64,000 nt of DNA from Deinococcus sp. AJ005 (GTDB lineage: Bacteria; Deinococcota; Deinococci; Deinococcales; Deinococcaceae), in assembly GCF_009017495.1 (NCBI RefSeq), contig NZ_CP044990.1, positions 3,011,001-3,075,000 of the forward strand. The letters run 5' to 3'. Each line of letters opens with the position of its first letter. The first letter of the stretch is position 1. Under the pieces are notes generated by a model. The model saw nothing but the letters and a program-made list of their open reading frames with translations. It searched no databases and was not told the DNA's origin. The position numbers were made by a program, and so were the translations under genes. This document shows positions 57,492 to 64,000 of this stretch, piece after piece.

Positions 57492-58765
57492 AGGTGCTGC
57501 ACCTGAGTACCAGTGACGGCGGCGGCGGCGCGGCGCGGGGCGCGTTCTGGCTGCATCAGGCGCTAGACGCGCACCTGGATTCGGCCATGCTGGTGCAGAA
57601 CAAGGTCACGGATGATCCGAAGGTGACACAGGCCCGCCCAGCACTGGCCTCGAAGCTGGCGCGGCGAACCGAGCGTGTGGTGCGCGAGCGCCTGGGGCCG
57701 CTGGAATATTTCTCGCCCGCTGCCCTGAACCTGCCGCTGCACCATCAGGTCAATGCCCTGCGGCCCGACGTGGTCAACCTGCACTGGATCAACGACGGCT
57801 TCCTGAGTCCCGAGAGCCTGACGGGCATTCGCGCGCCGGTGGTCTGGACCCTGCGGGACCTGTGGCCCATGACTGGCGGCTGCCACTACGCCCAGGACTG
57901 CACACGTTTCGAGGCTGAGTGCGGCCACTGCCCGGCGCTCGGGTCCACGCGCCCGGACGACTATTCGCGCACGCTGCACCGCCGCAAGTCACAGTCCTGG
58001 AACCGCCGCCCGCTCACGCTGGTGGCCCTGAGCCACTGGCTGGCTGACGAGGCGAGGCGCAGTTCACTGTTCGCCGGACGCCGCACGGTGGTCATTCCCA
58101 ATGCACTGGACACGGCAGTTTTCAGGCCCCAGGAGCGGCAGGCGGCCCGCACGGCATCCGGTCTAGTGGCGGGTCTGGACGTGGCGGCAGACCAGCGGCT
58201 GATCCTGTTCGGGGCCATGAATCCACTGAGCGACACCCGCAAGGGTTTTGCAGAACTGCGCCGCGCCACCGAGATCCTGGCCCGGCGGCCCGATGCCCAC
58301 ACCCTTGAGCTGGTGGTCTTCGGGCCGCTGTACGGTCAGACCCCACCGCCCATGTCCCTGAAGACCCATTTTCTGGGTTCCGTGGACGATGACCACGCCC
58401 TGGCCACCCTGTACGCGGGCGCGGACCTGACGGTGATGCCCTCGCTGGAGGAAGCCTTCGGCAAGGTAGCAATGGAATCGATGGCCTGCGGGACCCCGGT
58501 GGTCTGTTTTGATGGCAGCGGACCCGCCGACATCGTGGATCACCACGTCAACGGCTATCTGGCCCGGCACGGCGATGCGCCTGATCTGGCTGCCGGGATC
58601 GCCTTCCTGCTGGACCACCCCGAACCCCGCGCGCTGGAGGCTGCCGCGCTGGCGAAAGTCATGGCGCACTACACCTTCGAGCGGCAGGCCCGGATGTATT
58701 CAGACCTGTATGCCCAAGTCCTGGAAGAGACGCGGGAGCGCAGCAAAGCGGACGTCCGCGCATGA
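57488..58765 (+). CDS. Family 4 glycosyltransferase (WcaC-like)
   Basis: 425 residues, GT-B fold. It opens MKVLHLSTSDGGGGAARGAF, followed by NLHWINDGFLSPESL, VVWTLRDLWPMTGGCHYAQDC and CGHCPALGS. These segments are typical of colanic-acid-type GT4 enzymes. The donor domain has VVIPNALDTAVFRP and PSLEEAFGKVAMESMACGTPVV with the E-x7-E motif. The donor sugar is unknown. The stop overlaps the start of the wzx pseudogene (ATGA). The long upstream extension of the frame has no similarity and is rejected. Confidence 0.9.
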   Translation: MKVLHLSTSDGGGGAARGAFWLHQALDAHLDSAMLVQNKVTDDPKVTQARPALASKLARRTERVVRERLGPLEYFSPAALNLPLHHQVNALRPDVVNLHWINDGFLSPESLTGIRAPVVWTLRDLWPMTGGCHYAQDCTRFEAECGHCPALGSTRPDDYSRTLHRRKSQSWNRRPLTLVALSHWLADEARRSSLFAGRRTVVIPNALDTAVFRPQERQAARTASGLVAGLDVAADQRLILFGAMNPLSDTRKGFAELRRATEILARRPDAHTLELVVFGPLYGQTPPPMSLKTHFLGSVDDDHALATLYAGADLTVMPSLEEAFGKVAMESMACGTPVVCFDGSGPADIVDHHVNGYLARHGDAPDLAAGIAFLLDHPEPRALEAAALAKVMAHYTFERQARMYSDLYAQVLEETRERSKADVRA

Positions 58766-60240
58766 CCAACCTCAAAAGCAGACCCGTCAATGCCATGAAA
58801 TGGAGCTAACTGACCATGTTCATCGTCGCGCTGATGGGTCTGGTCTTCTCGGCCATTCTGTCGCGCCTGCTGAAGCCCAAGGAGTTTGGTGTGGTGGCCA
58901 GCGCCTACGTCTTGCAGCGCTTCGGCCAGTTCATCGACGATCTGGGCGTGGGTCAGGCACTGGTGCAAAACCCGAACTGAGCGGCGAGGACGTTCAGGCC
59001 GGGTTCACCTCCTCGGTGGGGTTGAAGCTGCTGGCCACCGTGGCTGCTGGCCCCGCTGGCTGGGGCGTACTACAGCATGCCGGACCTGCCCATGGTCTTC
59101 CGGGGCTAAGCCGCCGCATACATGCTAACCGCCATGGTGGTCATCTCGACCAGCCTGCTGCGCCGCCAGCTCAATTTCCGGCCTCTGCTGATCGGTGAGG
59201 TGGTGTCGCTGGTCATCGGTCACGGGCTGTTCGGGCTGGGGGCCGCCTACCTGGGTTTCGGCGCATTCAGTCTGGCGATCAGCGCGGTGGCGCAGGCCCT
59301 GATCCAGATGATCATCCTGTACGCCTACACCCGCCACAGCCTGCGCCTGACCTTTCGCCCGGAGTCCTACCGCGCGCTGTATGCCTTTGCCACCCGCGTA
59401 ACAGTCATCAATTTTCTGGAATTCGTGAGTTCCAGCCTGGACACCCTGATGCTGGGACGGCTGTATCCCCAGGCAGAACTGGGCATCTACAAACGGGCCT
59501 ACAACACGGTGGGCGTTCCGGCCCTGGCCTTCGCGACCAGCCTGACCCAGGTGCTGGCCCCGTCATTCAGTTCGATCCAGAGCGAATCCGAGCGCCTGCG
59601 GCGTGCCCACCATTCGGCCCTGGTGGCCCTGCTGATCGTCATGTCCTGCGTGGAGGGTGGCATTTTCGTGGCCGCCCCCGAAGTCGTGGCGGTGCTGTTA
59701 GGATCACAGTTCGTGGGGGCCGTGATCCTGGTCAAGATCTTCGGCCTGCTGGTGCCGTTCATGGTCTCCAGCAATCTGGCCGGGGTGCTGGCCGAGGCCA
59801 CCGCGCAACTGCGGGTCAAGACCAATATCCAGGCCGTGTATCTGGTGGCCTTAGCACTGAGCTTCTGGACGGTCTACAGCCTGGGCGGCAGCGTGGAGGC
59901 CATTGCGCTGGTCATGCTGGGGGCCATCATCGTGCGAAATCTGGCCTTCGAGCTGATGGTCCGTTCCATCGTGGGGGGCGGGCGCGACATACTGAAATCC
60001 TACGGTGTCGGCGTGCTGTGCGGTCTGGGCACGGCAGCCCTCTTTTACGCCGTGATCGTGCCCCTGCGCGGTCTGGGGCTGTCGTTGCCCCTGCTGTTCA
60101 TCGCTGAACTGCTGCTGGGCGGGCTGGCGCTGGGCGTGGCCATCTTCCTGGGGCCACCCAATGAACTCAAGTCTCTGGCCCTGCGCGCGGTGCCCGCCGT
60201 CACCAGCCGCCTGCGCCGCGTGACCGGAAAGGGAAGCTGA
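58762..60240 (+). pseudogene. Wzx-type polysaccharide flippase, disrupted
   Basis: The protein would be an oligosaccharide flippase of the MOP superfamily. The frame from ATG 58762 (MTNLKSRPVNAMKWS) meets TAA at 58807, continues in the same frame (MFIVALMGLVFSAILSRLLK ... GVGQALVQNP), hits TGA at 58978, shifts frame for about 70 bases (ELSGEDVQAGFTSSVGL), returns to the first frame (APLAGAYYSMPDLPMVFRG) and meets TAA at 59107. From 59122 the remaining 372 codons are open, with about ten membrane helices. Two stops and a pair of compensating indels make a functional full protein unlikely; a 372-residue C-terminal product could still be made. Confidence 0.85.
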
Positions 60241-60249
60241 AGCCGGAGT

Positions 60250-60858
60250 TCATTCCACCTGCGCCTCACCGCGCGTCGCGTCCGCCAGGGCTGCCGTGAA
60301 CGCCTCCACGTCTTCCGGGAAGAGGCCCAGCGACATCTCTATTCCCAACACGGTGTACTCCTCCTCGCCGCGCGCGGTGTCGAAGGTGTCCAGCAGATGG
60401 TACAGGGCACTCAGGTGCGGGAACGGCACGCGCACCCGCAGCGGCTGACGCGGGCGGACCTCCAGCCGGAGCGCCGTTCTCAGACATTCCGCCGCCGTCC
60501 CGCCGTAAGCGCGCACCAGACCGCCCGTTCCCAGCTTGACGCCGCCGTAATAGCGCACCACCACGGCCATGACGTGATCCAGTCCCTGGCCCCCGATGGC
60601 CCGCAGCATTGGCGCGCCCGCCGTGCCCCCTGGTTCGCCGTCGTCGTTAAAACGGTACTCGGCCCCAATCTGATAGGCCCAGCAGTGGTGCGTGGCGTCA
60701 GGATAGCGCGCTTTGACCGTTTCCAGGTACGCCAGGGCTTCGGGCGGCGTGTCGGCCCGCGCGGCGAAGGCCAGAAATTCGCTGTTCTCCACCACGGCAC
60801 TGTGGCGGTGTTCCCCGGCCAGGGTGGTGAAGGGGGACGGGAGGTCAGACAAATCCAC
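60250..60858 (-). CDS. YigZ family protein (UPF0029/IMPACT)
   Basis: 202 residues. The N-terminal IMPACT-type domain contains [50 protein letters not shown] and [21 protein letters not shown], all diagnostic. The C-terminal ferredoxin-like domain is shorter and less conserved. The family is linked to translation control in eukaryotes, but the bacterial role is not settled. The GTG start overlaps the stop of the Nudix gene (TAGTG). Confidence 0.9.
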   Translation of the reverse strand: MDLSDLPSPFTTLAGEHRHSAVVENSEFLAFAARADTPPEALAYLETVKARYPDATHHCWAYQIGAEYRFNDDGEPGGTAGAPMLRAIGGQGLDHVMAVVVRYYGGVKLGTGGLVRAYGGTAAECLRTALRLEVRPRQPLRVRVPFPHLSALYHLLDTFDTARGEEEYTVLGIEMSLGLFPEDVEAFTAALADATRGEAQVE

Positions 60859-61460
60859 TACAGCAGCCCGCGCTCCACCAGATGCCGCCGCGCGTGGAAC
60901 AGTGTCAAGCCGCTGGGACCGTCCTGAATTTCCCCGGCCTCCAGCATGCGGTACGCCTCCGGCAGCGGTAGCACCACGCGCTCGATGGTCTCAGTGTCCT
61001 CGTGGTGGGTCTCGCCCAGCGTCACGTTCAGGGCCAGCGCAGCGTAAAAGACCACGCCGCTGATGCTCGGCTGCGGGTAAAAACCAGGAAGCGGCACCCA
61101 GTCGTGGCTCACGCCGCCCACCTCTTCGAGCAGTTCGCGGGCGGCGGCGGGCAACAGGTCCTCGCCGCGCTCCACGCCGCCCGCGACGACTTCCATGATG
61201 CTGGCGCGCAACGGGTAGCGGTACTGGCGGATCAGCACCGCCTCCCCTGCCGCCGTGACCGGCAGCACGAACACGGCGCGCGGTCCACGCGGACGGTACT
61301 GGTACAGCGTTTCCACGCCCTCCCTCACCCGCACGCGGTCTTCCAGCACCACCCGGTAACCGTCCACCAGTTGGCGGCTTTCCAGCGTGTCCCAGGGCTG
61401 GGCGGCGTCTTCGGTCAGCGTGGCCCAGTTGGGATGAACGGACAGGGGAAAGTCAGGCAT
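60858..61460 (-). CDS. Nudix hydrolase, ADP-ribose pyrophosphatase-like
   Basis: 200 residues. The Nudix box is complete ([20 protein letters not shown], then VGG). Flanking features are [40 protein letters not shown] and the loop [22 protein letters not shown], as in ADP-ribose pyrophosphatases (the family's FYPSPG-like motif). It should hydrolyse ADP-ribose or similar nucleotide sugars. TAGCCT lies 6 nt before the ATG, overlapping the end of the previous gene. Confidence 0.9.
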   Translation of the reverse strand: MPDFPLSVHPNWATLTEDAAQPWDTLESRQLVDGYRVVLEDRVRVREGVETLYQYRPRGPRAVFVLPVTAAGEAVLIRQYRYPLRASIMEVVAGGVERGEDLLPAAARELLEEVGGVSHDWVPLPGFYPQPSISGVVFYAALALNVTLGETHHEDTETIERVVLPLPEAYRMLEAGEIQDGPSGLTLFHARRHLVERGLL

Positions 61461-61466
61461 AGGTCC

Positions 61467-61472
61467 AGGCTA
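61467..61472 (-). promoter_or_regulatory. Leaderless -10 element (TAGCCT)
   Basis: TAGCCT stands 6 nt before the Nudix ATG on the minus strand and overlaps the end of the upstream gene. Confidence 0.5.
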
Positions 61473-62090
61473 GCGCGGCGTTACCGTGACTGGCTGAGCG
61501 GGCGGCAGCAACCCGTCCGCCTTCAAGGTCACGCACAGGTCCCCACCTGCCACGGCGGTCAGCAGCAGCGCGTTGGGGGTGACTTCCAGCCCTGACACCA
61601 TCAGGTGCGTGACCGTCCCCGTTACCTCGACCCCGTCCACAGGCGAGAAGGGAAGGCGGTTCTGCGCCTCGGCACGCGCCTGCGCCAGCCGGGGGCTAAG
61701 GTCCACGCGTGCCAGACGCGTCAGATATCCCGTCACACGGGCGTCGGCCAGCAGGCCCAGCAGCCGTCCGCTCAGGCCGTCTTTGTGGGTGTTCAGGGCC
61801 ACGTCTTTCAGCGTCAGCACCTGCTCAGCCCGGTCCAGCACCGGGGTTCCAGACAGAGTGAAGGTGGCCTTCAGGCCCAGCAGCCCGCTGCTCTGGACTG
61901 AAACGGTGGCCTTGAGGCGCGGCCCGGCGGCGCTCAGGTGGATGTTCGTCACGCGCAACGTGGGCGCAGTCGGCAGTGGCAGCATGAAAACCTGCTCTGC
62001 CGCCCAGGCGGTGCCCAGCCGCGACAGTTCCGAATATGGCAGGAGAAGGGGCAGGGTCAGCGAGGCGGCGGGGTGGAGGTCTGGGGTCAT
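61470..62090 (-). CDS. DUF4403-like conserved protein
   Basis: 206 residues, beta-rich. LRVTNIHLSAAGPRLKATVSV, DRAEQVLTLKDVALNTHKDG, LLGLLADARVTGYLTRLARVDLSP and VDGVEVTGTVTHLMVSGLEV resemble the C-terminal part of DUF4403 proteins, a family of lipid-binding-like membrane-associated proteins of unknown function. Typical members are about twice as long, so this is a short form. No signal peptide is visible with the ATG at 62090. Assignment moderate. Confidence 0.65.
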   Translation of the reverse strand: MTPDLHPAASLTLPLLLPYSELSRLGTAWAAEQVFMLPLPTAPTLRVTNIHLSAAGPRLKATVSVQSSGLLGLKATFTLSGTPVLDRAEQVLTLKDVALNTHKDGLSGRLLGLLADARVTGYLTRLARVDLSPRLAQARAEAQNRLPFSPVDGVEVTGTVTHLMVSGLEVTPNALLLTAVAGGDLCVTLKADGLLPPAQPVTVTPR

Positions 62091-62136
62091 CGGCCCCCCA
62101 GAGATAGCGCAAACGGCACCTGCCACGTACCCACGC

Positions 62137-62142
62137 TAGACT
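62137..62142 (+). promoter_or_regulatory. Leaderless -10 element (TAGACT)
   Basis: TAGACT stands 7 nt before the ATG at 62150. Confidence 0.5.
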
Positions 62143-62149
62143 CTGCACC

Positions 62150-62464
<315 letters not shown>

Positions 62465-62491
62465 CAAGCGCATTCTCCTGTCCGCCGACAT

Positions 62492-62519
62492 AAAAAAGCC
62501 CTTTTCGCAGGGAAAAGGA
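62492..62519 (-). terminator. Rho-independent terminator
   Basis: On the minus strand CCTTTTCCCTGCGAAAAGGGC is followed by TTTTTT. It ends the gene at 62540-63031. Confidence 0.8.
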
Positions 62520-62539
62520 CTGGGTGAGCAGAACCTGAC

Positions 62540-63031
62540 TTACTGTCCCGGCAACTGCAACTGCGCCTGCGTTTCCTGGCCCTTGGGGTGAACGCACTGC
62601 ATGGGCAACTGGCCCAGCGCACGGGTCTTGGAGCCACTGTGGACGGCGATGGTGGCGGGCGCGGTCAGGGTCCAGCCGCCGCCGTCGATGTTCTCAGTGG
62701 CGCGAATGATCTGGGCGGGTTCGGCCTCCAGCTCAGCGCGCAACTCGTCGCCCTTGGCCAGCGGGGCGCTCTGTTCCACCAGCGTTTTCAGGGGAATGGC
62801 CTGACCCTGCGCGCCCACAGTCAGCTTCTCAGTGTCCTTCAGCAGTTCACGGCATTCCTCGATAAACTTGTACTTGCTGACGCCGTTGGCCTCACGGTCA
62901 CTGTAGATCGGGTTGCTGCGGACGGCCACGGCGGTCACGAAGCCCAGCAGCGCCACGGTCAGCACGATGGCCACCCACAGCAGCGCGCGGCCCACGCCGC
63001 CATGACGTTTGTTGGAGGTCAATTCGCTCAT
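62540..63031 (-). CDS. Membrane-anchored hypothetical protein
   Basis: 163 residues. One N-terminal membrane helix (ALLWVAIVLTVALLGFVTAVAV, about 15-36) is followed by an extracytoplasmic domain: YKFIEECRELLKDTEKLTVG, LRAELEAEPAQIIRATENID and QLPMQCVHPKGQETQAQLQL. Two Cys could form a disulfide. No family recognised. Start at ATG 63031; an ATG five codons upstream is possible. Confidence 0.75.
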   Translation of the reverse strand: MSELTSNKRHGGVGRALLWVAIVLTVALLGFVTAVAVRSNPIYSDREANGVSKYKFIEECRELLKDTEKLTVGAQGQAIPLKTLVEQSAPLAKGDELRAELEAEPAQIIRATENIDGGGWTLTAPATIAVHSGSKTRALGQLPMQCVHPKGQETQAQLQLPGQ

Positions 63032-63086
63032 ATCGCTTCGTAGCATAGCGCCGCAACACACGGCAGACGGTAGGCAACGGTCAGAT

Positions 63087-63614
63087 TCATGAAGAACTCA
63101 GCCAGTCCGTCGCTCCTATCCCAAGCCCTGACCCGTCCGTCCGCGCCAGCGCCTGCCCCACTGTCTCGCCCGTCTGCGGGTGCGCCAGCCCTGCGTTCAG
63201 ATCTGCCAAGGGAGCGAGAACGAAGGCCCGCTCCCAGGCGCGCGGATGCGGCAGGGTCAGCGTCGGCCCAGCCTCCACGCGGTTGCCATAAAGAATCAGA
63301 TCGAGGTCCAGCACCCGTGCCTCCCAGCGCTCGCGGCGTTCGCGTCCAGCGCGGGCCTCGGTGTCATGCAGGGCCGCCAGCAGTTCCAGCGGTGGGAGGC
63401 GGGTCCGCAAGCACAGCGCCGCATTCAGATAGTCCGGCTGACCCGGTGGGCCGCCGACGGGGGCCGTCCGGTACAGCTTTGAAATGCCACAAACCTCGCC
63501 CAGCAAACCGACCTCAGCCACGGCCCAGCGCAGGGTTTCCAGCGGATGACCCAGATTCGCGCCCAGAGCGATGTAGGCGTCCACATCCGAGTCGCTCGGG
63601 GCCGGGTTCCTCAA
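63087..63614 (-). CDS. folK: 2-amino-4-hydroxy-6-hydroxymethyldihydropteridine pyrophosphokinase
   Basis: 175 residues. Transfers pyrophosphate from ATP to 6-hydroxymethyl-7,8-dihydropterin in folate synthesis. AYIALGANLGHPLETL, ISKLYRTAPVGGPPGQPDYLNAA, REDRWEARVLDLDLILYGN-like (RRERWEARVLDLDLILYG) and TLPHPRAWERAFVLAPL are the standard motifs. The start overlaps the folB stop (ATGA), so the two are translated together. Confidence 0.95.
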   Translation of the reverse strand: MRNPAPSDSDVDAYIALGANLGHPLETLRWAVAEVGLLGEVCGISKLYRTAPVGGPPGQPDYLNAALCLRTRLPPLELLAALHDTEARAGRERRERWEARVLDLDLILYGNRVEAGPTLTLPHPRAWERAFVLAPLADLNAGLAHPQTGETVGQALARTDGSGLGIGATDWLSSS

Positions 63615-63973
63615 GGTGCAGGCTGTTCCAGCGTCAGCTCGGCAAAAACGTCGCGGAACACGCCGGGCAGCGGGGCAAACGGCTTATGCACGCGCACGGT
63701 CACACGGGCCAGCCTGGGCTGATCATTCAGGATGCGCCGGGCAATCCGGTCCGTCAATACCTCAATCAGTTGATGACGCTTCCCCGTGACTTCCTCCTGA
63801 ATGGCGATGTAGACGGCGGCGTAATTGACGGCGGCACTCAGCTCGTCGGGCAGTCCAGCAAAATCGTAATACAGCTCGGCGTCCACCACAAAACGCGCGC
63901 CCAGCACGCCCTCAGTATCGTAAACGCCGTGCCGGGCATGAAATTCCAGCCCTTCCAGCACCACGCGGCTCAT
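63611..63973 (-). CDS. folB: Dihydroneopterin aldolase
   Basis: 120 residues. Cleaves 7,8-dihydroneopterin to 6-hydroxymethyl-dihydropterin and glycolaldehyde. SRVVLEGLEFHARHGVYDTE, NYAAVYIAIQEEVTGKRHQLIEVLTDRIA and VTVRVHKPFAPLPGVF are family motifs, with the catalytic Lys in VHKP. Upstream, beyond the window edge, folP is expected from usual order. 27 bases remain to the right edge and may hold the end of that gene. Confidence 0.95.
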   Translation of the reverse strand: MSRVVLEGLEFHARHGVYDTEGVLGARFVVDAELYYDFAGLPDELSAAVNYAAVYIAIQEEVTGKRHQLIEVLTDRIARRILNDQPRLARVTVRVHKPFAPLPGVFRDVFAELTLEQPAP

Positions 63974-64000
63974 CCTCGGTTCCTCATCAGGGCAAGTCTA

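Overview
The window is high-GC DNA and almost certainly comes from a Deinococcus chromosome or megaplasmid. The support is: proteins typical of the genus (a BFD-nitrite reductase next to a HemD-like protein, a degenerate deacetylase-YkoP fusion, an IF3 with an Ala/Pro tail), many promoters of the form TANNNT placed 5-7 nt before the start codon (leaderless transcription, as described for Deinococcus), and a family of short dispersed intergenic repeats.

Layout. 1-3055: nitrate/nitrite assimilation. A nitrate reductase runs off the left edge, opposite a nirB-like, nirD, hemD-like operon; the first three of these genes each show a lesion or a start-codon anomaly. 3123-11388: housekeeping and small enzymes (DUF72, response regulator, hisF-hisIE, a collagen-stalked lipoprotein, 5-formyl-THF cyclo-ligase, acetyltransferase, phosphatase, mycoredoxin-like protein). 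11557-25181: infC, glycogen debranching enzyme, NrtR-like regulator, a glycan/lipid block (MFS, polysaccharide deacetylase, GT2, GT4, YkoP protein), nitroreductase and a four-GAF histidine kinase. 25341-31900: asd and proS, each preceded by a leaderless short ORF. The asd leader has all the parts of a classical transcription attenuator. 31973-44467: vanadium haloperoxidase-like enzyme, diguanylate cyclase, rhomboid, acyl-CoA ligase, esterase, C39-like peptidase, zinc-ribbon/HEPN-like protein, adenine deaminase. 44468-60240: exopolysaccharide locus behind an AT-rich island. It holds two NPCBM lipoproteins, ugd plus uxs (UDP-glucose to UDP-glucuronate to UDP-xylose), a Wzz-like protein, two GT4 enzymes, a degraded Wzx flippase and an IS5-family insertion. 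60250-64000: YigZ, Nudix, DUF4403-like and small proteins, then folB-folK.

The most notable observations are: the asd attenuator with an 11-residue Thr-Thr-Met-Thr leader peptide; the Pro-rich leaderless ORF before proS; AUA as probable start codon of infC and at the expected start of nirD; clustered lesions in the nitrate genes and in wzx; and three copies of a MITE-like repeat.
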